Positions 45,881 through 54,886 of a stretch of DNA of 64,000 bases are shown one piece after another. This DNA comes from Mesorhizobium sp. M4B.F.Ca.ET.058.02.1.1 (GTDB lineage: Bacteria > Pseudomonadota > Alphaproteobacteria > Rhizobiales > Rhizobiaceae): assembly GCF_003952505.1 (NCBI RefSeq), contig NZ_CP034450.1:434001-498000 (forward strand), in the 5' to 3' direction. Numbering within the stretch: the stretch's first letter is position 1; each line of letters starts with the position of its first letter. A program made the translations under genes and the position numbers. Below the pieces are notes generated by a model. It did not search any database and was not told the origin of the DNA. It saw only the letters and a program-made list of their open reading frames with translations.

Positions 45881-46465
45881 ATGGCGTCGCCGATCATCGA
45901 CTTCCTGCTGACCCGGAACTCCGCGCCGATTCCAGACCTGAAAGAGCCGGCGCCCAGCGATGCCGAGATCGCCACCCTGATCACCGCCGCCACGCGCGTG
46001 CCGGATCACGGCCGGCTCGAGCCCTGGCGCTTCATCCTCTATCGCGGCGAGGCGCGCGTCGAAATCGGCAAGAAGCTGGCGGCCTTGGCCGAACAGCGCG
46101 AGGGACCGCTGCCCGAGGGCCGGCGTAACCAGGAACTCGCGCGGTTCTCGCGCGCGCCGCTGGTGATCGGCGTGGTGTCGGTGCCGAAGGAGAATCCGAA
46201 GATCCCGCAATGGGAGATGTTTCTCTCGGGCGGCATGGCGGCTATGAATCTGATGATCGCCGCCAATGCGCTGGGCTATGGCACCAACATGATCAGCAAC
46301 TGGTATTCCGACGTGCCGGAGGGCAGGGCGATCCTTGGCCTGGCGCCGGAAGAGCGCGTGATCGGCTTCGTCCATATCGGCTCCTACCAAGGGCCGGCGC
46401 CGGAGCGGCCGCGGCCCGACCCGGCAAAGCTTTACGCCGACTATCAGGGACCGTGGGCTGGCTAG
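45881..46465 (+). CDS. Nitroreductase-family flavoprotein
   Basis: This 194-residue protein has the FMN-binding nitroreductase fold: TRNSAPIPDLKEPAPSD, RVPDHGRLEPWRFI, the GGMAAMNLMIAANALGYGTN helix and a VIGFVHIGS strand. It fits the YdjA-like minimal nitroreductases, which reduce nitro groups or quinones with NAD(P)H. It overlaps almost directly with the flavin reductase gene downstream, so they may act together. The upstream frame to 45701 is rejected because it lacks a ribosome binding site; AGGAG precedes 45881. Confidence 0.87.
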   Translation: MASPIIDFLLTRNSAPIPDLKEPAPSDAEIATLITAATRVPDHGRLEPWRFILYRGEARVEIGKKLAALAEQREGPLPEGRRNQELARFSRAPLVIGVVSVPKENPKIPQWEMFLSGGMAAMNLMIAANALGYGTNMISNWYSDVPEGRAILGLAPEERVIGFVHIGSYQGPAPERPRPDPAKLYADYQGPWAG

Positions 46466-46466
46466 A

Positions 46467-47075
46467 ATGTTCTACGAACCCTCGAAAGGGCACGGCCTGC
46501 CGCACGATCCGTCAAAGGCGATCGTGGCGCCGCGACCGATCGGCTGGATCTCGACCATCGACCGCCAGGGCAAGATCAACCTCGCGCCTTATTCGTTCTT
46601 CAATGCCTTTTCGACAAAGCCCTTCATCGTCTGGTTCTCATCGGAGGGTGAGAAGGACAGCGCCACCTTCGCCGAAGAGACCGGCGAGTTCGTCGCCAAT
46701 CTGGTCAGCCGCGATCTGGCGCAGAAGATGAACCGCACCGCGGTCGACGCGCCGCGCGGCGTCAGCGAGTTCGGCTATGCCGATCTGACGATGGCGCCGT
46801 CGCGCCTTGTCGCGCCGCCGCGGGTGGCGGAGGCGCCGGCCGCGCTCGAGTGCCGGGTGACGGAGATCATCCGGCCGCGTGCGCTCGACGGCACGCAGAC
46901 GAGTGCCGTCGTCGTCGCCGGCGAGGTGGTTGGCGTCCATATCGACGATGCCTATCTGAAGGACGGTATCTTCGACATCGTCAGGGCCGGCAATGTCGGC
47001 CGGCTCGGCTATATGGACTATGCCAGCATCGACGAGATTTTCTCGATGCGCCGGCCGCGCTGGGGAAAGGACTAG
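46467..47075 (+). CDS. Flavin reductase-like (flavoredoxin-type) protein
   Basis: This 202-residue protein has the split-barrel FMN-binding fold of the flavin reductase/flavoredoxin family: VAPRPIGWISTIDRQG, NLAPYSFFNAFSTKP and a middle GEFVANLVS strand. It may pass electrons from NAD(P)H to flavin or act on a small electrophile. It starts one base after the nitroreductase stop. The partner substrate is unknown. Confidence 0.87.
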   Translation: MFYEPSKGHGLPHDPSKAIVAPRPIGWISTIDRQGKINLAPYSFFNAFSTKPFIVWFSSEGEKDSATFAEETGEFVANLVSRDLAQKMNRTAVDAPRGVSEFGYADLTMAPSRLVAPPRVAEAPAALECRVTEIIRPRALDGTQTSAVVVAGEVVGVHIDDAYLKDGIFDIVRAGNVGRLGYMDYASIDEIFSMRRPRWGKD

Positions 47076-47120
47076 CAGAGCTCAGGTAAACGGCGGCGGG
47101 ACATTCGCGGAAGGTTGGCC

Positions 47121-47795
47121 ATGATCGCAAGACTGATCCTGCAGACTTTCGTGTGGTTCGGCGTCATGGGCGCCGTGCTGTTCCTCTCGGCCGGCACGCT
47201 GAACTGGCCGGGAGCCTGGGTGTATCTGGTGGCGATGATTGGACTCAGCCTCACCATGGGCGTGTCGCTCGCCCGGCGCGATCCCGGGCTGATGAACGAG
47301 CGGCTGCGCCCTCCGATCCAGAAGGACCAGACCGCGGCCGACAAGGTGCTCCTCTCCATACTGCTCATCGCCATCTTTACGTGGCTGGGTCTCATGGGGC
47401 TCGACTTTCGCCACGGCTGGTCGGCGGTTCCTTTCTGGGGACTGGCACTCGGTGGGCTGGTCCTGCTGGTCGGTATCTGGATCTGCTACCTGACGATGCT
47501 GGAGAACAGTTTTGCGGCGCCTGTAGTGAAGATCCAGGGTGAGCGCGGACAGCATGTGATTACCACGGGCCCCTACAGCTATGTCCGCCATCCGATGTAT
47601 GCCGGCGCCATCCCCTACTTTGCCGGCACGGCGCTTCTGCTTGGCTCCTGGTGGGGGCTGGCCTCGGTGCTCTTTTTCATCGTGCTCCTGGCGGTCCGCA
47701 TCTTTATCGAGGAGAGGACGCTGCGGACCGGCCTGCAGGGCTATGACGACTACGCGGCAAATGTCCGCTACCGGCTGATCCCGCTGGTCTGGTAG
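47121..47795 (+). CDS. Isoprenylcysteine carboxyl methyltransferase-like membrane protein
   Basis: This 224-residue protein has about five membrane helices and the ICMT/PEMT motif TTGPYSYVRHPMYAG, which with the late EERTLR...YDDYAANVRYRLIP segment binds S-adenosylmethionine. Bacterial members methylate lipids or small hydrophobic acceptors; the substrate is not known. It lies 45 bp after the flavin reductase gene. The TTG at 47115 is also in frame, but the ATG at 47121 is preferred. Confidence 0.85.
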   Translation: MIARLILQTFVWFGVMGAVLFLSAGTLNWPGAWVYLVAMIGLSLTMGVSLARRDPGLMNERLRPPIQKDQTAADKVLLSILLIAIFTWLGLMGLDFRHGWSAVPFWGLALGGLVLLVGIWICYLTMLENSFAAPVVKIQGERGQHVITTGPYSYVRHPMYAGAIPYFAGTALLLGSWWGLASVLFFIVLLAVRIFIEERTLRTGLQGYDDYAANVRYRLIPLVW

Positions 47796-47828
47796 CCGCT
47801 GGCCAAGCGATCGGCGGCGAGCGATCGA

Positions 47829-48710
47829 CTAGGCAGAAATCCCTGCCGCCCTGGCGCGGGCCAGCAATCGCTCGGCGAGCCGCAGGTGCGGCCGGTCGAC
47901 CATTTTGCCGTCGATGCCGACGACGCCGGGATTACCCGCCGCCGCGAACGCGTCGACGATTGCCTGGGAGTGTCGCACGGCTTCCGCCGACGGCGTGAAG
48001 GCGGCGTTGATGACCGGCACCTGCGCCGGGTGGATGGCCATCTTGCCGGTGAAACCGTCGCGCTCGGCCTCGCGGCACTCGGCTCCGAAAGCTTCCATGT
48101 CGCGGAAATCCGGAAAAACGGTGTCGATCGCCGCGACTTCCGCCGCACTGGCCGCAAGGATGGTCATGGCGCGGGCAAGGCGGAAGACGTCGGTGTAGCG
48201 GCCGCTCGCGTCGCGCGCGGCGCGGGCGCCGATCGCGGCCGACAGATCCTCGGCGCCCCAGGTGAGGCCGGCAAGCCGCGCGCTGGCGCCGGCATAGGTT
48301 GCGGCCGTCAGCACGCCCGCCGGTGTTTCGGTGATGATCGGCAGGATCCTGATCGCGCCGTCAGGCAGGCCGTTTTCAGCCTCGTGCACCCTGAGCTTAG
48401 CCGAGAGCTGCTGGACATCCTGGCCGCTGTTCGACTTCGGCAGCATGATGCCGTCCGGCGCGGCTGCAACAAGCGCCGTCAGATCGTCGTCGGTGAGCCC
48501 CGTCGACAGATCGTTGACGCGCACATAGATCACGGATGCCGTCTGGTTCCTGTGTCCGGCGATGAAACGCGCCGCGATGTCGCGCGCCAACCGTTTGTTG
48601 CCCGTCGCGACGGAATCCTCGAGGTCGACGATGACCACGTCGGCGCCGGCGGCAAACCCCTTTTCGAGCTTCCTTTCGGAATCGCCCGGAACGAAAAGCA
48701 GCGAGCGCAT
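47829..48710 (-). CDS. HpcH/HpaI (CitE-like) CoA-ester lyase
   Basis: This 293-residue protein has the CitE/malyl-CoA-lyase barrel: SLLFVPGDSERKLEKG, VVIVDLEDSV (metal/CoA-binding), MLPKSNSG, ITETPAGVL and the Glu/Asp-rich WGAEDLSAAIGARA. It should split or form a CoA ester such as malyl-CoA or citramalyl-CoA. Its ATG overlaps the stop codon of the MaoC gene upstream (TGATG), so it is translationally coupled. The pairing suggests a short CoA-acid pathway; the substrate is inferred only. Confidence 0.88.
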   Translation of the reverse strand: MRSLLFVPGDSERKLEKGFAAGADVVIVDLEDSVATGNKRLARDIAARFIAGHRNQTASVIYVRVNDLSTGLTDDDLTALVAAAPDGIMLPKSNSGQDVQQLSAKLRVHEAENGLPDGAIRILPIITETPAGVLTAATYAGASARLAGLTWGAEDLSAAIGARAARDASGRYTDVFRLARAMTILAASAAEVAAIDTVFPDFRDMEAFGAECREAERDGFTGKMAIHPAQVPVINAAFTPSAEAVRHSQAIVDAFAAAGNPGVVGIDGKMVDRPHLRLAERLLARARAAGISA

Positions 48711-49162
48711 CAGCCTGCCTTCTTCAGCATCATCGCCTGCCTCGTGCATTTGGCGACGAGAACATCATGCTGGTTGTAGGCGCGGTGTTCGAACTCGACA
48801 ATGCCGCGGTCAGCCTTCGATTTGGACTCGCGCACCGAAATCACCGTGGTCTCGACACGGATGGTGTCGCCATGGAAGACCGGGTGCGGGAACACGGTTT
48901 CCTTCATGCCGAGATTGGCGACAGTGGTGCCGACGGTGATGTCGTTGACCGAAATGCCGATCATCAGGCCGAGCGTGAACAGCGAGTTGACCAGCGGTCT
49001 GCCCCATTCGCTCCTGGCGGCGAAGTCGAAGTCGATGTGCAGCGGCTGCGGGTTCAGCGTCATCACCGAAAACAGCATGTTGTCGCTCTCGGTGACGGTC
49101 TTGCGCAGCGTGTGGCGGAAGACGTGGCCGACGACGAACTCTTCGAGATAAAGCCCGGCCAT
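48710..49162 (-). CDS. MaoC-family (R)-specific enoyl-CoA hydratase-like protein
   Basis: This 150-residue hot-dog protein has the MaoC features: an early GLYLEEFVVGHVFRHTLRKTVTESD stretch and LHIDFDFAARSEWGRPLVNSLFTLGLM with the hydratase residues Asp and His nearby. It hydrates an enoyl-CoA or related thioester. With the CitE-like lyase it makes a two-gene unit resembling mesaconyl/beta-methylmalyl-CoA enzymes. It starts 152 bp from the divergent DUF2336 gene. Confidence 0.87.
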   Translation of the reverse strand: MAGLYLEEFVVGHVFRHTLRKTVTESDNMLFSVMTLNPQPLHIDFDFAARSEWGRPLVNSLFTLGLMIGISVNDITVGTTVANLGMKETVFPHPVFHGDTIRVETTVISVRESKSKADRGIVEFEHRAYNQHDVLVAKCTRQAMMLKKAG

Positions 49163-49314
49163 GCACGATCTCCTCAGCGCCTCACGGGTTGATAGGCGCT
49201 GCCTGCCGCGCCCGCAAGCCAGTTAATAAACATGGTGAACCGTTCGTAAACCATTTCAGGCCTACGGTTTCCAGCGGGGCCGGGCCGTTCCGGCAAGGGG
49301 CGTAAGCAGGCGGT

Positions 49315-50436
49315 ATGATTGTTTCGCATTTCCTGAAATGGATTGACACGGCAAGGGTTGCCGAGCGCGCCGCCGCGGCCAGCGCGCTGGCTCGCGCCTA
49401 TATCAATTCCGACCTGCCTTTCGAGGACCGCTGCGCCGCGGAAGCCGCGCTGACGCTGCTGCTCGATGATGCCTCGTCGAAAGTGCGGCTGGCGCTGGCC
49501 GAGGCGCTGTCGATGAGCCATCACGCGCCGATACAGATCATCAGCGCGCTGGCTTCCGACCAGCCGGAAGTGGCCGCGATGGTGCTGGCGCGTTCGCCGC
49601 TGCTTACCGATGCCGATTTGATCGATCGGGTCGCCGGCGGCCAGAAGGCGACGCAGAAGCTGATCGCCGACCGGCCTGTCGTCTCGATGGCGCTGGCGGC
49701 GGCGATCGCCGAAATCGGCGAGCCGGAGGCCTGCGCGGTGCTGCTCGCCAACAGCGGCGCCGACATCGCCACGCTAAGCTTCCGCCGCATGGCGGAGCGC
49801 CACGGCCATCTGCCGCTGGTGCGCGAGGCACTGGTAGCCGACCGCCGCTTGCCCGCCGACTGCCGGCACATGCTCCTGGTCAAGCTCGGCGAAACGCTGA
49901 AAGGTTCGCCGCTGGTGCTGGCGCTGATGGGCGCCGCAAGAGCCGACCGCGTGATGCGCGATGCCTGCGCGAAGGCCTCGGTGACACTGATCGAAGGCAC
50001 GCGTGCGGAGGAGCATGCCGCGCTCATCGAACATCTCAGGCTGCGCGGTGACCTGACCGCCAGCTTCATCATCCGTACCATCGCGCATGGCAAGGTCGAC
50101 TTCTTCGGCTCAGCGCTGGTGGCGCTCGCTCAGCAGTCCGAGCAGCGAGTGAGGGCTCTTATGGCCGGCGGCCATGACGTAGCGCTGCAGGCTCTGTTCC
50201 GCAGCGCCGGCCTTGCCGCGGCCACCCACGGCATCATCCTGCGTGCGCTCAAGGTGTGGCGCGAAGTGGCCAATGGCAAGCGCATCGCCGGCGTGCAGGA
50301 AGTGAGCTGGCTGATGCTGAAGGAGCTCGGCGGGCAATCGGCCGAGGGCGATCTTGCCGGGCTGGTGAAGTCGATCCATCTCGAAGCCCTGCGCTACAAT
50401 GCGCGCGGGCATGCTCTTGCCATAGCGGCGGCCTGA
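49315..50436 (+). CDS. DUF2336 (HEAT-repeat-like) protein
   Basis: This 373-residue protein is made of regular helices with no signal or membrane span, and it matches the rhizobial DUF2336 family. Repeated segments such as LLLDDASSKVRLALAEALSMS, DQPEVAAMVLARSPL and EPEACAVLLANSG look like HEAT repeats, a scaffold for protein binding. The function is unknown. The ATG at 49315 lies in a GC-rich leader without a strong ribosome binding site. Confidence 0.82.
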   Translation: MIVSHFLKWIDTARVAERAAAASALARAYINSDLPFEDRCAAEAALTLLLDDASSKVRLALAEALSMSHHAPIQIISALASDQPEVAAMVLARSPLLTDADLIDRVAGGQKATQKLIADRPVVSMALAAAIAEIGEPEACAVLLANSGADIATLSFRRMAERHGHLPLVREALVADRRLPADCRHMLLVKLGETLKGSPLVLALMGAARADRVMRDACAKASVTLIEGTRAEEHAALIEHLRLRGDLTASFIIRTIAHGKVDFFGSALVALAQQSEQRVRALMAGGHDVALQALFRSAGLAAATHGIILRALKVWREVANGKRIAGVQEVSWLMLKELGGQSAEGDLAGLVKSIHLEALRYNARGHALAIAAA

Positions 50437-50442
50437 CCTGAC

Positions 50443-50486
50443 GCAATTCCGGACGGAAAACCCGTTTCTTACTTTCCCGGAATTGC
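50443..50486. repeat. Palindromic intergenic repeat between convergent genes
   Basis: Ten-base arms GCAATTCCGG and CCGGAATTGC with a 24-base loop (ACGGAAAACCCG...) lie between the stops of DUF2336 and the FUSC gene, ending one base before the latter. The sequence type recurs in rhizobial chromosomes. It is also a good bidirectional terminator. Confidence 0.6.
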
Positions 50487-52553
50487 CTAGGCCTTGTTCT
50501 TCATGAAGAAATCGGGGTGGTCCTCCATCGCCGCGGCGATGATGCGCAGCGAGGCGGCGATCTGCAGCATTTCGGGCCGGTCGCTTCGCTCGGCGATGCT
50601 CGCCGCATATTGCCTTGCGACGGCGACGGTCGCTGTCTGCGGCTCGCCCGGCCTCCTGAACAGCAATTCCCGCGCCAGGCCGCGCAGGAAATTGCCGACC
50701 GACTCCATGGTCTCGCGCGGAACGAGGGAATTCAGCTGGGCGCTGCGCAGCCGCAGAACCTCAAGCCCGACGGTCACGACGGCGATGCTGCCGCCCAGGA
50801 TGGGGTCGCCTCTGCGACCCGTCCGCTGCAACTGCGGCATCAGCTGGTTGATGCGGTCGTAGGCCAGACTCTCGAAGGCCGAACGCCGGGGGATGCGCTC
50901 ATGCAGGCAAAGCCGCGCCAGGTCTTCCCGCATTGCCTGGGAGATGCGGTCGACGGTGACCCAGGGATCGGCCGGCAGCACGACGATGAAGACGCCGATG
51001 GCGATCAGAATGCCGACCAGGATCGAGGCCGACCCGGCAAGAAACGGGCCGGGATCATAGACCATCTGCTGGTGCGGGCTGAGGAAGGCAAGGAAGTTGA
51101 TGGCGAAGGCGGTGGCGACGCCGACATGGCGCGGATTGGCCATGCCGAGCGCTGCCGGCACCATGATCGGCACGACGAAGAGCGCGAACCAGCCGAAGCC
51201 GGGCCACGCCGGCAGCGCTATCTGGCCGACAAGGAATGCAAAGGGAAGCGCCAGCAGCGTTCCGGTAAAGAAGCCCCAGGCCGACTGGACCGGATCGGGG
51301 CGCGAGGCGAACAGGCTGGAGACGACGGCGACGAGGATGACGGTGCCGGCCGTCTCCGACCATTTTGTCGTCAGCCAGAAGGCCGCCACCAGTAGCGTGG
51401 CGAGGCCGGCGCGCACGGCGTTGCGCCATGCGGCGTGGTAGTCCCGGTGCACGACCAGTGCCGGCTGGCGCCGGTCGCGGGACGGCCGCGAGACCGGCGA
51501 GCGCAGCGCGTCGAGGCCGCGCATCACCTGCTTCAGCGCCTCCGCGAAATCGGCGGCGATGGCAAGGCGGGTGAGGGTGCCAACCTTGTCCTCGTCGGGC
51601 CCGGCGGGCACCGGCGGGGCCTCTCGCGCCTTGCTGGCGATCGCGTCAAGCCGCGCCACCCAGGGACCGGTGTCGTCGAGCGCGCCGGGTGTCGCCGCCA
51701 GTTCGCCGACGAAAGCCTTCAACTCGCTGCGAACCGGGATGAGAGCCGCGTTCTTCGGCGCGGCATGGCTATGCAATGCACGTGCCGCCGAGAGCGCCCA
51801 CAGAAGCTGGCCGATCGTGCGACGGACCGGATGGGCGCGGGTGGCGAAGCTTGGCGCCTCGAGCCTTGCATAGGTGCGCATCTCGGCCAGCGTCTGGGCG
51901 TCGGTGATCAGCTTGCGCTGGAGACCGGCAAGCGTTGGGGCGTCACCGCCCGAGAAGGCGCCGCCGGCGTAGGTGGCAAGATCAAGGATGCTGCGCTTCA
52001 GCCTGGATATGATGGCGTCTGCCGCCAGCTTAGGCAGGATCAGCCGGCTGGTCAGGCCGGCGCAGACGATGCCGAGCACGATCTCGGCGCAGCGCGCGAC
52101 GGCGAGATCGACGACAAGGTGCGGCTGACCGAACGCGGGCAGGCCGATGATCATCGCGGTGTAGCCGGCAAGCGCGGCGCCATAGGCTTCCGGATTGCGC
52201 AGCAGCGACGAGACCAGCGTGCAGATCCCGATCCAGATCGCGAGCGCGGCGACCAGTAGCCAAGGGTTGGCGCCGAACAGCGAGGTGATGCCGATCGCGG
52301 CCAGGCCGCCGGCCAATGTTCCGATCAGCCGGTAGAAGCCCTTGGCCAGCACCATGCCGGCGACCGGCTGGGCAACGATGAAAACCGTCATCATCGCCCA
52401 TTGCGGATGATCGAGCCTGAGGGCATAGGCGGAAAGAAGCGCGACCAGCCCAGCCGACACCGTGCGCAGGGCGAAGATCCAATCCGAACGCGTCGGCTGT
52501 GTCAGTCCGCCGAACCTTGCCTCGATAACATCCTTCAGCCGCGCCAAGGTCAC
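50487..52553 (-). CDS. FUSC-family inner-membrane transporter (YccS/aromatic acid exporter-like)
   Basis: This 688-residue protein has two sets of about five to six hydrophobic helices (N-terminal TVSAGLVALLSAYALRLDHP... and a second set after residue 375) separated by a large soluble domain. The layout matches the FUSC superfamily, which includes aromatic-acid and toxic-compound exporters. There is no partner adaptor next to it, so the role is general detoxification at best. It converges on DUF2336. Confidence 0.87.
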   Translation of the reverse strand: MTLARLKDVIEARFGGLTQPTRSDWIFALRTVSAGLVALLSAYALRLDHPQWAMMTVFIVAQPVAGMVLAKGFYRLIGTLAGGLAAIGITSLFGANPWLLVAALAIWIGICTLVSSLLRNPEAYGAALAGYTAMIIGLPAFGQPHLVVDLAVARCAEIVLGIVCAGLTSRLILPKLAADAIISRLKRSILDLATYAGGAFSGGDAPTLAGLQRKLITDAQTLAEMRTYARLEAPSFATRAHPVRRTIGQLLWALSAARALHSHAAPKNAALIPVRSELKAFVGELAATPGALDDTGPWVARLDAIASKAREAPPVPAGPDEDKVGTLTRLAIAADFAEALKQVMRGLDALRSPVSRPSRDRRQPALVVHRDYHAAWRNAVRAGLATLLVAAFWLTTKWSETAGTVILVAVVSSLFASRPDPVQSAWGFFTGTLLALPFAFLVGQIALPAWPGFGWFALFVVPIMVPAALGMANPRHVGVATAFAINFLAFLSPHQQMVYDPGPFLAGSASILVGILIAIGVFIVVLPADPWVTVDRISQAMREDLARLCLHERIPRRSAFESLAYDRINQLMPQLQRTGRRGDPILGGSIAVVTVGLEVLRLRSAQLNSLVPRETMESVGNFLRGLARELLFRRPGEPQTATVAVARQYAASIAERSDRPEMLQIAASLRIIAAAMEDHPDFFMKNKA

Positions 52554-52596
52554 ATGCTCGTCTCCGCACCGGAGCCTGATATGGACCGGTCGGCGG

Positions 52597-54663
52597 TCAG
52601 ATATCCAGCACGTCCGCCTCGGCGAATTCGGCGCGCTCCTGGATGAAGCGGAAGCGCGCCTCCGGCTTGGTGCCCATCAGCGCGTCGACCGCGTCCTTGG
52701 TCGCCGCTTCGGCGTCGATCACGTCGACCCTGAGCAGCGTGCGCTTCCTGGGATCCATGGTGGTCTCCTTGAGCTGAGAGGCCATCATCTCGCCCAAGCC
52801 CTTGAAGCGGCCGATCTCGACCTTGGCGCGGCCTGTGAACTCGGTGCGCAGCAGCTCGTCCTTGTGCGCGTCGTCTCGAGCATAAGCGATCTTGCCGCCC
52901 TGCCGGATCGAATAGAGCGGCGGCACCGCCATGTAGAGATGGCCGCCACGCACAAGGTTCGGCATCTCCTGATAGAAGAAGGTGATCAGCAGCGAGGCGA
53001 TGTGGGCGCCGTCGACATCGGCGTCTGTCATGATGATGACGCGGTCGTAGCGCAGGTCCTCGTCGCGGTATTTCGAGCGCGTGCCGCAGCCGAGCGCCTG
53101 GACAAGGTCGGAGATCTGCTGGTTGGCGGCGAGCTTGTCGTTGCCGGCGCTGGCGACGTTGAGGATCTTGCCGCGCAGCGGCAGCACCGCCTGGCTGGCG
53201 CGGTCGCGCGCCTGCTTCGCCGAGCCGCCGGCGGAATCGCCTTCGACGATGAACAGTTCGGCACCGGCGGCGGCGTTCTGCGTGCAGTCCGCGAGCTTGC
53301 CCGGCAGGCGCAGCTTGCGCACCGCGCTCTTGCGCGACACTTCCTTTTCCTGGCGCCGGCGCACGCGCTCGTCGGCGCGCGCAATCACCCAGTCGAGAAG
53401 CTTGGAGCCCTCCTGCGGATTGTCGGCCAGCCAGTGGTCAAACGGATCGCGGATGGCGTTTTCGACGATGCGCATCGCCTCGATCGTCGCCAGCCTGTCC
53501 TTGGTCTGGCCGACGAATTCCGGCTCGCGGATGAACACCGAGAGCATGCCGGCGGCCGAGATCATGACGTCTTCCGAGGTGATGACCGAGGCGCGCTTGT
53601 TGCCGATGAGATCGGCATAGGCACGCAGCCCGCGCGTCAGCACGTTGCGGAAGCCGGCCTCATGCGTGCCGCCTTCGGCGGTCGGGATGGTGTTGCAGTA
53701 GGAATTGAGGAAGCCGTCGCCGCCGAACCAGGTCACCGCCCATTCCAGCGATCCGTGGCCGCCCTGCTTGTCGCTTTTTCCCGCGAAGACCTCGCGCGTG
53801 ACCTGGAATTCGTCGCCGAGCGTGGCCTTGAGATAGTCCTTCAGGCCGCCCGGGAAATGGAACTCGGCCTTGGCCGGCGTCTGGTCCTTCTCCTTGATCA
53901 GCGACGGATCGCAGGTCCAGCGTATTTCGACGCCGCCGAACAGATAGGCTTTCGAGCGGGTCATGCGGTAGAGGCGCGCCGGTTCGAACGCGGCGCCCTT
54001 GCCGAAGATCTGCTCGTCGGGGTGGAAGCGGGTCCTGGTGCCGCGGCGGTTATGGACCTCACCAAGATGCTCAAGACCGCTCACCGGGATACCGCGCGAG
54101 AAGCGCTGGCGGTAGAGCTGACGACCCCGCGCGACTTCGACCTCGAGATGGTCGGACAGCGCGTTGACGACGGAGACGCCCACGCCGTGCAGGCCGCCGG
54201 AGGTCTCATAGACCTTGCTGTCGAATTTGCCGCCCGAATGCAGCGTCGTCATGATGACTTCGAGTGCCGGCTTCTTGAATTTCGGATGCGGATCGACCGG
54301 GATGCCTCGTCCGTTGTCGGTGACGGTCAGGAAGCCGTCGGCCGACAGCTCGACATCGATGAAGGTGGCATGGCCGGCGACCGCCTCGTCCATCGAATTG
54401 TCGATGACCTCGGCGAAGAGATGGTGCATCGCCTTGTCGTCGGTGCCGCCGATATACATGCCGGGCCGACGCCGCACCGGCTCAAGGCCCTCCAGCACCT
54501 CGATGTCGGCCGCGCTGTAGCCTTCGCTGCCGTCGCGCGAGGCGGCCGGGCGCTTGGCCGCCGCCTGCACCAGCGGATCGGCCGGGCGCGTGGTGGCGCG
54601 AACCGGTTGCGGCTGCTTTTCCAGGTTGCCGAAAAGGTCGTTGCTGTCGTCCATGCTGGCCAT
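52597..54663 (-). CDS. parE: DNA topoisomerase IV subunit B
   Basis: This 688-residue GHKL ATPase works with ParC to unlink daughter chromosomes. Motifs: EVIDNSMDEAVAG and DNGRGIPVDPHP (ATP site), GLHGVGVSVVNALS, the TOPRIM Glu in LFIVEGDSAGGSAKQ and MTDADVDGAHI. Its length and an N-terminal extension (LFGNLEKQPQP) separate it from GyrB. The frame runs back to 54831, but the ATG at 54663 gives the accepted start. A 223-bp gap to cpaB holds both promoters. Confidence 0.95.
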   Translation of the reverse strand: MASMDDSNDLFGNLEKQPQPVRATTRPADPLVQAAAKRPAASRDGSEGYSAADIEVLEGLEPVRRRPGMYIGGTDDKAMHHLFAEVIDNSMDEAVAGHATFIDVELSADGFLTVTDNGRGIPVDPHPKFKKPALEVIMTTLHSGGKFDSKVYETSGGLHGVGVSVVNALSDHLEVEVARGRQLYRQRFSRGIPVSGLEHLGEVHNRRGTRTRFHPDEQIFGKGAAFEPARLYRMTRSKAYLFGGVEIRWTCDPSLIKEKDQTPAKAEFHFPGGLKDYLKATLGDEFQVTREVFAGKSDKQGGHGSLEWAVTWFGGDGFLNSYCNTIPTAEGGTHEAGFRNVLTRGLRAYADLIGNKRASVITSEDVMISAAGMLSVFIREPEFVGQTKDRLATIEAMRIVENAIRDPFDHWLADNPQEGSKLLDWVIARADERVRRRQEKEVSRKSAVRKLRLPGKLADCTQNAAAGAELFIVEGDSAGGSAKQARDRASQAVLPLRGKILNVASAGNDKLAANQQISDLVQALGCGTRSKYRDEDLRYDRVIIMTDADVDGAHIASLLITFFYQEMPNLVRGGHLYMAVPPLYSIRQGGKIAYARDDAHKDELLRTEFTGRAKVEIGRFKGLGEMMASQLKETTMDPRKRTLLRVDVIDAEAATKDAVDALMGTKPEARFRFIQERAEFAEADVLDI

Positions 54664-54886
54664 TAGTCCGGTACTGCGAATCACTCTTCGATACTGCCAC
54701 GCTTTTGACGGGCGAACGAGGTTCCTGTTCCGTTCGGGGAATTCGGCTCCTCTTACTCCAAAACCTTTCGATAACCAAGCTGGCGGAAATAGGTCGAATC
54801 CAACGGGTTCGGATACCTGATTCTTTAACAATAACCCCTAGCGTGAGCCCCAACGAATAAAAGACCACGGGCGTCAGGGGTTTCGC

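Noticed and set aside
52462-54666. A 734-codon frame on the plus strand opposite parE
   Set aside because: It is antisense to a clear topoisomerase gene and has the Asp/Arg/His-rich composition of a GC-rich shadow frame, with no motif or ribosome binding site.
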